A DNA stretch of 60,428 nt from Acidobacteriaceae bacterium. GTDB lineage: Bacteria > Acidobacteriota > Terriglobia > Terriglobales > Acidobacteriaceae. The translations under genes and the position numbers were made by a program. Within the stretch, counting starts at the first letter, position 1; every line of letters starts with the position of its first letter. The stretch lies in the NCBI GenBank assembly GCA_027307045.1, contig DAHUXR010000014.1:1-60428 (forward strand), written 5' to 3'. The notes under the pieces were generated by a model. The model ran no database searches. It was not told where the DNA came from and saw only the letters and a list, made by a program, of their open reading frames with translations. Of the stretch, positions 53,344 to 60,428 are shown one piece after another.

Positions 53344-54084
53344 ATGGTGCGTGTTGACGGAAGCGGCAGCTCAAACAGCCTGATTAGTGCGCGCGGTCTG
53401 AGCAAGACTTATTCCCGCGGCGGCGAACAGATACAAGTGCTGCAAGCCTTGAACCTTGACGTTGATGCCGGCGAATTTATTGCGTTCATGGGCCCCAGCG
53501 GCTCAGGAAAGACCACGCTGCTGAACCTGTTGGGCGGTTTGGATGTGCCATCGGCAGGCAGCATCACGGTTGCCGGGGACGAGATCACGCACATGTCGCG
53601 CAGCCGGCTGACGCAATGGCGCGCCCGCCACGTGGGATTTGTTTTCCAGATGTACAACCTCATTCCCGTGCTCACCGCTTTTCAAAATGTGGAGCTTCCT
53701 CTGCTATTGACCAGCCTCTCAAAGGCGCAGCGCCGCCAGCACGTGGAAACAGCACTGGGAGTGGTGGGACTGAGTGACCGCATCCACCACTATCCGCGGC
53801 AGCTTTCCGGCGGACAGGAGCAGCGCGTGACCATTGCGCGCGCCATTGTTTCCGATCCCACGTTCCTGTTGTGCGACGAGCCCACGGGTGATCTTGACCG
53901 CAAGAGCGCGGACGAGATCATGGAATTGATTCTTCGGCTGGTAAAGGAATACAAGAAGACCGTCTTGATGGTGACTCACGACCCAGTTGTTGCGGCGCGG
54001 GCTGACGTGACATTGCACCTGGAAAAGGGCGTGCTGGTGGAAGCCGATCGGCTGCAAACGGTTTCGAGCGGAGGTGCGCGATGA
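53344..54084 (+). CDS. MacB/LolD-type ABC transporter ATP-binding protein
   Basis: The start is ATG 53344, with AGGAGG 9 nt upstream; TTG 53338 is too close to the ribosome-binding site. The 246-residue protein has Walker A GPSGSGKTT, Q-loop FVFQMYNLIP, signature LSGGQEQRVTIARAIV, Walker B FLLCDEPTGDLD and switch His in MVTHDPVV. It is the ATPase of a type VII (MacB-like, mechanotransmission) transporter. Its stop overlaps the start of the first permease (ATGA). Confidence 0.92.
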   Translation: MVRVDGSGSSNSLISARGLSKTYSRGGEQIQVLQALNLDVDAGEFIAFMGPSGSGKTTLLNLLGGLDVPSAGSITVAGDEITHMSRSRLTQWRARHVGFVFQMYNLIPVLTAFQNVELPLLLTSLSKAQRRQHVETALGVVGLSDRIHHYPRQLSGGQEQRVTIARAIVSDPTFLLCDEPTGDLDRKSADEIMELILRLVKEYKKTVLMVTHDPVVAARADVTLHLEKGVLVEADRLQTVSSGGAR

Positions 54085-55223
54085 AATTCCTTGGGCTGAT
54101 TCGCGCTAATTTGTTTCGCAAAAAGATACGGTTCATCCTGACCATTGGATCGTTCGCGGTAGCGCTCTTTCTCTTTGGCGTGCTCGCCGTGGTGCGGGTG
54201 GCTTTCAGCGGCGGCGTTGAAATTGCCGGGGCCGATCGCCTGGTCGTTATCAATCGCACGTCCATCATCCAGCCGCTGCCGCTGGCATATGCGGACAAGA
54301 TCAGGAGAATTCCGGGCGTGAAGGAACTCACGTACGCCAATTGGTTCGGCGGCGTTTATCAGGACGAACGAAATTTCTTTCCCCAGTTCGCGATGGACGT
54401 CGATAACTGGCGCAAGGTGTTTCCCGAGTTCGATATTCCAGAAGAGCAGTGGCAGAACTATGTGAAAGATCGCCAGGGCGCCATTGCCGGCGCAGCCACG
54501 GCCAAACGCTTTGGCTGGAAAGTTGGCGACCGCATTCCCATCAAAGGAACCTTTCTTGGCGGCGTGTGGGAGTTCAACCTCGACGGCATTTATCACGGCA
54601 CGCGGCAGGCGGACGACGAAACGCAGTTCTGGTTCCAGTGGAAGCGGTTTGAAGAACAGGTTCCTGCACAGTACAAAGGCAATGTGGGCTGGTACACGGT
54701 AAAGGTCGATCATCCGGATGACTCGCTACGCATCTCCAGGGCCATTGACGCTGAATTTGCGAACTCGCCTTTTGAAACCCATACGGACACAGAGAAAGCC
54801 TTTGCCGCAGGATGGGTGAAACAGTTTGGCAATATTCAGTTCCTGATCATGGCGATCGGGGGCGTGGTCTTTTTCACGCTGCTGTTGGTAACCGGGAACA
54901 CCATGGCTATCGCTGTGCGAGAAAGGACAGGAGAGCTTGCGGTGCTGAAAGCCGTTGGTTATTCAGATCGATTTGTCCTGCTCTTTGTGTTGTTTGAATC
55001 GCTGTTGATTGCGATGATTGGCGGCGCACTGGGTCTTGGTCTTGCCAAAATTTTCACGCTGGGTGGCGATCCCACGCGCGGGCTATTACCTTTCTTCTTT
55101 TTACCTGGCAAGGCAATTCTAGCCGGACTGGGAGTCACTCTGGCTGTGGGCGCGGCCAGTGGCGTGATTCCTGCGATTGGCGCAATGCGGTTGCGCGTGG
55201 TCGACGCGCTACGGAGGGTATGA
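54081..55223 (+). CDS. FtsX/MacB-like ABC permease, first subunit
   Basis: The 380-residue protein has TM1 at about residues 18-40, a periplasmic MacB-PCD-like domain (about 41-250), and three C-terminal TMs of the FtsX fold (about 252-280, 298-330, 345-368), with the conserved segment AVRERTGELAVLKAVGYSDR between TM2 and TM3. It would pair with the second permease as a heterodimer and transmit ATP-driven motion to the periplasmic domains. It is translationally coupled to the ATPase gene. Confidence 0.88.
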   Translation: MKFLGLIRANLFRKKIRFILTIGSFAVALFLFGVLAVVRVAFSGGVEIAGADRLVVINRTSIIQPLPLAYADKIRRIPGVKELTYANWFGGVYQDERNFFPQFAMDVDNWRKVFPEFDIPEEQWQNYVKDRQGAIAGAATAKRFGWKVGDRIPIKGTFLGGVWEFNLDGIYHGTRQADDETQFWFQWKRFEEQVPAQYKGNVGWYTVKVDHPDDSLRISRAIDAEFANSPFETHTDTEKAFAAGWVKQFGNIQFLIMAIGGVVFFTLLLVTGNTMAIAVRERTGELAVLKAVGYSDRFVLLFVLFESLLIAMIGGALGLGLAKIFTLGGDPTRGLLPFFFLPGKAILAGLGVTLAVGAASGVIPAIGAMRLRVVDALRRV

Positions 55224-55224
55224 C

Positions 55225-56394
55225 ATGGCGATTCCTGTTGTTTACAACTTGCGCAGCGTGAAAGAACGTTGGACTTCTGCCGTTGTCGCCGTGCTGGGTA
55301 TCGCCGGAACCGTAGGGGTTTTCATTGCCATGCTTTCACTGGCTTTTGGCTTCAAGGCGACTCTGGTTTCTTCCGGCTCCAGTGACAATGCAATGGTCCG
55401 CCGCGCCGGTTCGACATCAGAAATGGACAGCAGCATTTCTCTCGACCAGATCAAGATTATGGAGGACTTTCCTGGCGTGGCCCACGCGAACGGCAGCCCG
55501 CTGGTGACGCCGGAAGTGGTCGTGATCGCGCCGTTTCCCTTACGATCGACTGGAACGGATGCCAATGTGCAGGTGCGCGGCGTCTCACCGCGAGCGCTGG
55601 AGGTCCGCAGCAAAGTAAAGATGATTGCGGGGCGCTTTTATCAGCCGGGTCTGGCTGAGTTGGTGGTTGGACGGAACGTGGACAAAACTTACGCCGGGCT
55701 CAGCATGGGCGATTCAGTAAAGTTTGGCGGTGGAACATGGCAGGTCGTGGGCGTCTTTGACGCAGGAGGTTCCGCATTCGATTCCGAAGTATGGTGTGAT
55801 GCGCACGTGCTCAACCAGATTTATCACCGCCCTGAAAATATCTATCAATCGCTCACCGTGCATCTGGATTCACCGAGTTCGTTGCGGCAATTCAAAGATG
55901 CAGCCACTGCCGATCCCAGACTTACGGTCGATGTAAGCCCGGAGATTGAGTATTACGCCAAGCAATCTCGGACTTTGACCAAGCTCATCGTTGTCCTGGG
56001 TGGAATCGTTGCGGTTGTCATGGGAATCGGCGCGGTGTTTGGTGCTTTGAACACCATGTATTCCGCCGTGGCGGAGCGCTCCCGTGAAATCGCCACTCTG
56101 CGCGCGCTGGGCTTTGGCGCAGGCAGCGTAGTCTTTTCCTTCATGATTGAAGCGCTGCTCATTTCTCTTGTAGGCGGATTGCTGGGCGCTGTGGCAGTGT
56201 TACCTCTGAATGGATTGACGACCGGCGCAATGAACTGGCAGACGTTCTCTCATTTGGCTTTTGCATTTCGTATTACTCCATTTCTGCTGGGATTGGGCTT
56301 GCTCTTTGCTCTGGTCATGGGAATTCTTGGCGGATTCTTCCCTGCGCTTCGCGCGGCTCGACGTCCAGTAGCTCCGGCGCTGCGCGCAATGTAG
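55225..56394 (+). CDS. FtsX/MacB-like ABC permease, second subunit
   Basis: The start is ATG 55225, just after the previous TGA (55221-55223), with GGAGGG about 6 nt upstream. The 389-residue protein has the same layout as its neighbour: TM1 near residues 18-40, a periplasmic domain with VRGVSPRALEVRSKVKMIAG and FYQPGLAELVVGR, and three C-terminal TMs with AVAERSREIATLRALGFGAG. Having two different permeases in one operon suggests an obligate heterodimer, unlike E. coli MacB, which is a fused homodimer. A bidirectional hairpin follows. Confidence 0.88.
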   Translation: MAIPVVYNLRSVKERWTSAVVAVLGIAGTVGVFIAMLSLAFGFKATLVSSGSSDNAMVRRAGSTSEMDSSISLDQIKIMEDFPGVAHANGSPLVTPEVVVIAPFPLRSTGTDANVQVRGVSPRALEVRSKVKMIAGRFYQPGLAELVVGRNVDKTYAGLSMGDSVKFGGGTWQVVGVFDAGGSAFDSEVWCDAHVLNQIYHRPENIYQSLTVHLDSPSSLRQFKDAATADPRLTVDVSPEIEYYAKQSRTLTKLIVVLGGIVAVVMGIGAVFGALNTMYSAVAERSREIATLRALGFGAGSVVFSFMIEALLISLVGGLLGAVAVLPLNGLTTGAMNWQTFSHLAFAFRITPFLLGLGLLFALVMGILGGFFPALRAARRPVAPALRAM

Positions 56395-56418
56395 CGCAAT
56401 CATACATGCTCGCCACAC

Positions 56419-56449
56419 AAAAACTGCCGCATCCCGAAAGATGCGGCAG
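56419..56449 (-). terminator. Terminator of the M13 peptidase gene
   Basis: CTGCCGCATC (56424-56433) and GATGCGGCAG (56440-56449) form a 10-bp perfect stem. On the minus strand it is followed by five T (56423-56419). It lies between convergent genes and may also slow plus-strand transcripts. Confidence 0.85.
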
Positions 56450-56472
56450 CGTTATTCAGAATGCATTAAGTC

Positions 56473-58575
56473 TTACCAGACGTGGCAGGCGTTGGCGCTA
56501 ACCATTTTCTGGCCGGCCTTGCAGCCAAACGCTTTGGCAAAGTCCGGGCTGTTTTGCAAAGTGCCATTCGTGCGGTACTCGCCTGGGGAATGCGGATCGG
56601 TCTTGGCCAGCAGCAGTGAACTTTCCGGGGTGGCGTTCTGGCACCAGACCTGGGCAAAGCCTAGAAAGAAACGTTGCTCCGCCGTGAATCCGTCCTTGGT
56701 AGCCGCTACTTTGGGATTCATCTCCATGTCTTTATGCAGTGCGGCCAGCGCGATACGCAGCCCGCCATTGTCAGCTGTGTTTTCACCCAGGGTCAACCGA
56801 CCGTTGAGATGAACGTCATCCACCGCGACAAACGAGCTGTATTCATCGGCTATGCAGCCAGTGCGTTTATCGAACTCGTCGCGGTCCGCCTGTGTCCACC
56901 AGTTTTTAAGGTTGCCTTCCGCATCGAACTTGCTGCCCTGGTCGTCAAAGCCATGCGTGAGTTCATGGCCAATGACCACGCCAATGCCGCCAAAATTCAC
57001 GGCGTCATCCGCGTCTTTATCGAAGAATGGCGGCTGCAAGATGCCGGCAGGGAAATTGATGTCATTGTTCGGCGCGCTGTAATAGGCGTTCACCGTGGGC
57101 GGAGTCATGCCCCACTCTTTTTTGTCCAGCGGCTTGCCGATCTTATGGAGGTTGCGCTTGATTTCAAACGCCCGCGCTCTCTGCACGTTGCCGACGAAAT
57201 CACCGCGGACAACTTTCACTGAACTGTAGTCGCGCCACGTGTCCGGATAGCCGATTTTGTTGGTAATGGCGTGCAGCTTTACCAGCGCCTGCTTCTTGGT
57301 TTCCGGCGTCATCCAATCCAGGCCCTCAATGTCCTGGCCCAGTGACGTTTCCAGCGCATTCACCATTTTCAACATGCGCTGCTTGCCGTCGGGGCCAAAA
57401 GTTTCCGCAACATAGGGCTGGCCCAGCGCTTCACCCAGCAACATATCCGTCATTTGTACGCAACGTTTCCAACGGGGCTGCAGTTCTTTTTGCCCGTTCA
57501 GGTATTGCCCGTAAAAGGCAAAGTTCTCCCGGACAAAAGGATCAGACAATGTTGGCGCGGCTGTTCTTACTGCATGCCAGCGCAGATAAGTCTTCCAGTC
57601 GGCAAGGGGCACTGATTCCACAACGCCGTTGATTTTCTGAAAGTAGTCCGGCGGCACCACGTTGACTTCACTAAAGCTTGGCGCGCCGCTTGAGGTAAAG
57701 AAACGGTTGAACTTGAAATTAGGGGCAAGCGTCTCAAGTTCCGCGACCTTCATTTTGTGGTCGCGGTTTTTAGGATCGCGCATCTGCACGCGCTTGAAGG
57801 CGGCGTCAGCCAGTTTTGTCTCAATGTCCATAACGGCCTGAGCTTCTTTTTTGGCCGCCGCTTCATCGTCGCCCAGAAGCACAAACATCTTTGCCACGTG
57901 CTCCAGATATTTCTGGCGCGTCTCCTGGGACTTGGCGTCTGTATCGGAGTAGTAGTCGCGATCTGGAAGCCCGAGCCCGCCCTGAACTATGTTGGCAATC
58001 TCCATGCTGGCGTTGTGCAGGTCAGGTATGGCGCCAAAACCGAACAACGCCTGCACGCCCAGGGATTGAAGATAAGCAATGGTCTCAACCAACTGGTCTT
58101 GATTGGTGATCGCGGCAATCCTGTCCAGCTCCGGCTTTAACGGAGCGCTGCCCTTTTTGTCGGCGGTCGTTTCATCCATGCAGGATTCATACATGTCGCC
58201 GATCTTCTGCTGCACGGGGTTGCGCTTGGGGTTATTGGCGGAATCCTTCTCCAGTATGTTGTGCAGGAACTGGCGATTGTAGTCGAGCAGTTCGTTGAAG
58301 CGGCCCCAGCGCGCCTGGTCAGGGGGGATTGGATTATTCTTGCGCCATGTGCCGCATGCATATTGATAGAAGTCCTGGCATGGGTCAACGCTCTTGTCCA
58401 TGGCGCCAAGGTCAAAAGACTTTGGCCTTGGGACCGTCTTTTCCGCGTTTTCGTTCTTTTCCACAGAAGCCGCGGCAGCCGGCGATAAAGGTTTTTTCGT
58501 CGGAGCGCTGCCGGTTTGCGCGCCGGCGGTTATCCCCATCAGGACAATACACGATAAAACTTGTTTCCAAAGCAT
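56473..58575 (-). CDS. M13-family (neprilysin/PepO-like) secreted metallopeptidase
   Basis: ATG 58575 (MLWKQVLSCIVLMGITAGAQ) has GAGGG 6 nt upstream and starts a proper signal peptide; longer frames to 58599 and 58629 are less likely. The 700-residue protein has the zinc motif HELTH in VIGHELTHGFDDQGSKFD, the third ligand in LGENTADNGGL, the substrate-binding NAYYSAPNNDINFPAGILQP and the C-terminal CHVW (C-x2-W) typical of M13. It degrades peptides in the periplasm or outside. It is monocistronic with its own terminator. Confidence 0.93.
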   Translation of the reverse strand: MLWKQVLSCIVLMGITAGAQTGSAPTKKPLSPAAAASVEKNENAEKTVPRPKSFDLGAMDKSVDPCQDFYQYACGTWRKNNPIPPDQARWGRFNELLDYNRQFLHNILEKDSANNPKRNPVQQKIGDMYESCMDETTADKKGSAPLKPELDRIAAITNQDQLVETIAYLQSLGVQALFGFGAIPDLHNASMEIANIVQGGLGLPDRDYYSDTDAKSQETRQKYLEHVAKMFVLLGDDEAAAKKEAQAVMDIETKLADAAFKRVQMRDPKNRDHKMKVAELETLAPNFKFNRFFTSSGAPSFSEVNVVPPDYFQKINGVVESVPLADWKTYLRWHAVRTAAPTLSDPFVRENFAFYGQYLNGQKELQPRWKRCVQMTDMLLGEALGQPYVAETFGPDGKQRMLKMVNALETSLGQDIEGLDWMTPETKKQALVKLHAITNKIGYPDTWRDYSSVKVVRGDFVGNVQRARAFEIKRNLHKIGKPLDKKEWGMTPPTVNAYYSAPNNDINFPAGILQPPFFDKDADDAVNFGGIGVVIGHELTHGFDDQGSKFDAEGNLKNWWTQADRDEFDKRTGCIADEYSSFVAVDDVHLNGRLTLGENTADNGGLRIALAALHKDMEMNPKVAATKDGFTAEQRFFLGFAQVWCQNATPESSLLLAKTDPHSPGEYRTNGTLQNSPDFAKAFGCKAGQKMVSANACHVW

Positions 58576-58665
58576 AGGTACCCTCAAATTAAATTTCATA
58601 AAACTGAAAAGTCTATGCCCATTTGCCAAAGCTGTACAGCAGAAGCTTTTGCCCGGATTTTGCCC

Positions 58666-58797
58666 GGTAGTGGTTCAGTTTCGTAAAACCGACCACTACC
58701 GCGTATCAGCGTCTAGCAATTCGCTTGCGAATTGCGGGCCTTCAGGCAGACGTTCATCGCACCAGCGATGAATCCTTTATCAAGCTGACCCACTACC
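58666..58797. mobile_element. MITE-like ~130-bp palindromic element, copy 2
   Basis: The terminal inverted repeats are intact: GGTAGTGGTTCAG at 58666 and CTGACCCACTACC at 58785-58797. Internal hairpins are GGTAGTGG...CCACTACC (58666-58700), GCAATTC-GCTTGC-GAATTGC (58716-58735) and TTCATCGC-ACCA-GCGATGAA (58753-58772). Compared with the copy at 40056 the second hairpin has swapped a G-C pair for A-T on both arms. It lies between the M13 peptidase and the gene at 58842. Confidence 0.8.
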
Positions 58798-58841
58798 CCG
58801 GATTTGGCTCATAGCGTGTAACAATGTAAACTCTATTCGCT

Positions 58842-59036
58842 ATGACACCATCGCCCACACACACAGGCCGTCCGCGCTACAAGGTAGTGTTTGGAAAAGA
58901 CGCCCAGGACCTGGAAGGCAAACTCAACGATCCTGTTTTCACTCCTGCCGGCTATGCCGTCACCCACCTAGCTTTCAACTCGGCCAGGGCGGAATATCTT
59001 CTCATCCTGGAAGATGAACGAAACGACGGGCGCTGA
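58842..59036 (+). CDS. Small hypothetical protein, 64 residues
   Basis: The frame from ATG 58842 encodes a basic-then-acidic small protein (GRPRYKVVFGKDAQDLEGKL, then HLAFNSARAEYLLILEDERN). No ribosome-binding site stands out, and no family is recognised. The segment resembles short strand-helix-strand proteins, but the call rests mainly on an uninterrupted frame with coding-like composition. Confidence 0.4.
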   Translation: MTPSPTHTGRPRYKVVFGKDAQDLEGKLNDPVFTPAGYAVTHLAFNSARAEYLLILEDERNDGR

Positions 59037-59158
59037 AGCCCGGCAATTCACCATCACAAAGATTTCTCCGCAACTCGATTCGCGGCTCTCAGGCACCTTC
59101 CATCATCGTTTTCTTACGCTCATCCTTTGCGATGAGATTCCGCTATCATTCCTTCGTT

Positions 59159-60127
59159 ATGACTCCTGACTTCCTCACGCCCGCACAAAAAGCTTCACGG
59201 CTGCTTGAGCTGCATCACGGTTCGCAACCGCTCGTCCTCATCAATGCCTGGGACGCGGCCAGCGCCGCCATGGTTGAGCATTGCGGATTGCCGGCCATCG
59301 CCACCAGCAGCGCCGCCATGGCCAACGCTCTGGGCTTTCCAGACGGACAGTACCTTCCCTGGGCGCAGATGCTTGACGCTGTCGCCCGTGTCTGCCGCGC
59401 CGTCAAAGTGCCCGTCACTGCCGATATTGAGTCCGGCTTCGCCGCCAACGTTACAGCCCTTGAAACTTCTATTACCCAGATCATCCAGGCAGGCGCCGTG
59501 GGCGTAAACCTTGAAGACGTGATGTCCGCAAATCCCGCTCATCAAAATGTCGATCTTCAAAATGCCGATGCTAAGAATGACGATCCTGAAGACGGCGATA
59601 CTAAGAACGCGGACTCTAAACAGGCAAACCCAATCCGCCACGGCAGCCCGCTGTTTCCCCTGCCGGTGCAAATCGCGCGCATCCAGGCCGCCCGACGCGC
59701 TGCCCAGGCCGCGGGAATTCATCTCGTCATCAACGCCCGCACGGACGCTTATTGGCAAGCCGGCGTCGATCCCGCAGAGGCCATGCGCAATACCCTTGAG
59801 CGCGGCAAGGCCTATCTCCAGGCCGGCGCCGATTGCATCTTTGTTCCGGGCCTGCGCAACCCCGATCACATCCGGAGTGTCATTGATCATCTGCGCGGCG
59901 TTCATCAGGAACCCGCGATCAATATTCTGGCTGGGGCGGGCGTCCCGGCGATTCCAGAACTCGCCAAGCTGGGCGTCAAGCGCGTGAGCTACGGCTCCGG
60001 CCCGCATCGCGCAGCCATGGGCCTGCTGCGCCGCATCGCCGACGAAGCAAGAACCTCAGGAACATTCAACACGCTGACCGAAGGCGCGGTGCCGTATGAG
60101 GAGATTAATGGGTTGATGGGCAAGTGA
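59159..60127 (+). CDS. Isocitrate lyase/PEP mutase-family protein with a pentad-repeat insert
   Basis: ATG 59159 gives 322 residues. The TIM-barrel family pattern is clear: LVLINAWDAASAAMVEHCGL, TSSAAMANALGFPDG, PVTADIESGF (metal-site Asp/Glu), VGVNLEDV, then INARTDAY and ADCIFVPGL. Between NLEDV and LFPLPVQIARIQAARRAA is an insert (about residues 124-163) with Asp at 132, 137, 142, 147 and 152, a strict five-residue period rich in N, D and K. The family normally has a short lid loop there. The enzyme may be a 2-methylisocitrate-lyase-like or oxaloacetate/phosphonate C-C lyase. Confidence 0.82.
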   Translation: MTPDFLTPAQKASRLLELHHGSQPLVLINAWDAASAAMVEHCGLPAIATSSAAMANALGFPDGQYLPWAQMLDAVARVCRAVKVPVTADIESGFAANVTALETSITQIIQAGAVGVNLEDVMSANPAHQNVDLQNADAKNDDPEDGDTKNADSKQANPIRHGSPLFPLPVQIARIQAARRAAQAAGIHLVINARTDAYWQAGVDPAEAMRNTLERGKAYLQAGADCIFVPGLRNPDHIRSVIDHLRGVHQEPAINILAGAGVPAIPELAKLGVKRVSYGSGPHRAAMGLLRRIADEARTSGTFNTLTEGAVPYEEINGLMGK

Positions 60128-60204
60128 AGTGAGGAAGAATGCACCCATTTCGTACCCCTCAAGCGTCTTTCCGAATCGCGGCTGAGCCGTAAGATATGCC
60201 ACCA

Positions 60205-60301
60205 GCGCTAAAGCGCGTTTTATAAAACAGCCTTCTCACGGCCCTAAAGGGCCGCTCTTCCACCTCTCCCACCACGCGCAAATACTATTGCGCGTGGTGG
60301 G
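60205..60301. repeat. Array of short hairpins at the end of the Ig-like gene
   Basis: The array has four parts: GCGC-TAAA-GCGC (60205-60216); a palindrome GTTTTATAAAAC (60217-60228); CGGCCC-TAAA-GGGCCG (60239-60254); and a perfect 14-bp stem CCCACCACGCGCAA / TTGCGCGTGGTGGG (60268-60301, loop ATACTA). It lies between two convergent genes. No T-run follows the long stem on either strand. Confidence 0.65.
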
Positions 60302-60320
60302 CGTATCAAATCCCATGAGT

Positions 60321-60428
60321 TCAATTCACTGTCTGCACCAACACCGGTGAAGTGCTTGTAAGAGAATTGCTGCTGCCTCCATAGACCACGGTGATGGAAT
60401 GGCTGCCGCGGCTCAGGGCCGACGTGGA
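60321..60428 (-). CDS. C-terminal fragment of an Ig-like repeat surface protein (partial)
   Basis: On the minus strand the frame enters at the window edge and stops with TGA at 60323-60321 after 35 residues. The pattern LSRGSHSITVVYGGSSNS followed by TSPVLVQTVN matches the last strands of bacterial Ig-like (Big_3-type) repeats, which read G-x-H-x-I-T-A-V-Y-G-G-D and end S-x-P-L-x-Q-x-V. Such repeats form stalks of large exported proteins. Confidence 0.75.
   Translation of the reverse strand, partial: STSALSRGSHSITVVYGGSSNSLTSTSPVLVQTVN

Noticed and set aside
60268..60301. Perfect 14-bp hairpin considered as a rho-independent terminator
   Set aside because: No T-run follows on either strand, so it is listed as part of a repeat array only.

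Overview
The window looks like a chromosomal segment of an acidobacterium (Acidobacteriota, Koribacter/Acidobacteriia-like). This is inference from gene content: a large Oar-type TonB-dependent receptor with an N-terminal carboxypeptidase-regulatory-like domain, M61 and M13 peptidases, a BON-domain secreted protein, a YncE/phosphoesterase fusion, high-GC codon usage, and short palindromic elements containing GAGCGNAGCGAG-type sequence between genes. No phage, IS transposase, rRNA or CRISPR array is seen. Three tRNA genes (Gly-GCC, Cys-GCA, Pro-UGG) lie in the first 4.5 kb.

Layout. 1-4.5 kb: tail of an S1-like protein, tRNA-Gly and tRNA-Cys, a TetR regulator divergent from an SRPBCC protein, a three-gene OpuC/OsmF-type ABC transporter for compatible solutes, and tRNA-Pro. 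4.5-9.2 kb: a low-GC gap with competing hairpins leading into a 57-residue secreted Pro-rich peptide, a 7-TM protein and its partner, a DapA-family lyase with an insertion, an XRE regulator with an S24-like C-terminus, and a convergent unknown gene. 9.5-19 kb: an eight-gene minus-strand operon for branched-chain or acyclic-isoprenoid acyl-CoA catabolism (carboxyltransferase, biotin carboxylase/BCCP, isovaleryl-CoA-type dehydrogenase, acyl-CoA ligase, AtuA N-half, DinB, AtuA C-half, enoyl-CoA hydratase). 19-29 kb: BON protein, cupin, membrane protein, M61 peptidase, a 1163-residue GH18-like/NodB/GT2 synthase, an ArnT-like glycosyltransferase and a transglutaminase-like protein. 29-32.6 kb: a small zinc-ribbon protein, a stand-alone receiver, tsaD and the CCA-adding enzyme.

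32.6-41.7 kb is accessory in character: minisatellites, palindromic repeats, a BrnT/BrnA toxin-antitoxin pair plus a decayed second brnA, a PAS/zinc protein, a class A beta-lactamase-like hydrolase, an unknown protein that may be frameshifted, an MsbA-like ABC exporter, the first copy of a ~130-bp MITE-like element, a 4-TM protein, a DinB protein and a 34-residue membrane peptide. 41.8-44.5 kb: RibD_C-type reductase, oxyR divergent from hfq, and a small Cys-rich protein. 44.7-52 kb: TonB receptor, S1/P1 nuclease and YncE-phosphoesterase, plausibly a nucleic-acid or phosphate scavenging set. 52-56.4 kb: a MacA-like adaptor, ABC ATPase and two FtsX-like permeases in one operon. 56.4-60.4 kb: M13 peptidase, second MITE-like copy, a PEP-mutase-family lyase with a repetitive insert, and the C-terminus of an Ig-like repeat protein.

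Best leads: (i) the two-copy ~130-bp element whose second hairpin differs by a compensatory base-pair change; (ii) an Hfq with a four-cysteine tail encoded divergently from an OxyR that keeps both redox cysteines; (iii) the small secreted peptide behind a leader that can form mutually exclusive stems; (iv) the split-AtuA operon carrying a secreted DinB protein between its halves; (v) the intact BrnTA pair with a truncated antitoxin paralogue about 0.9 kb away.
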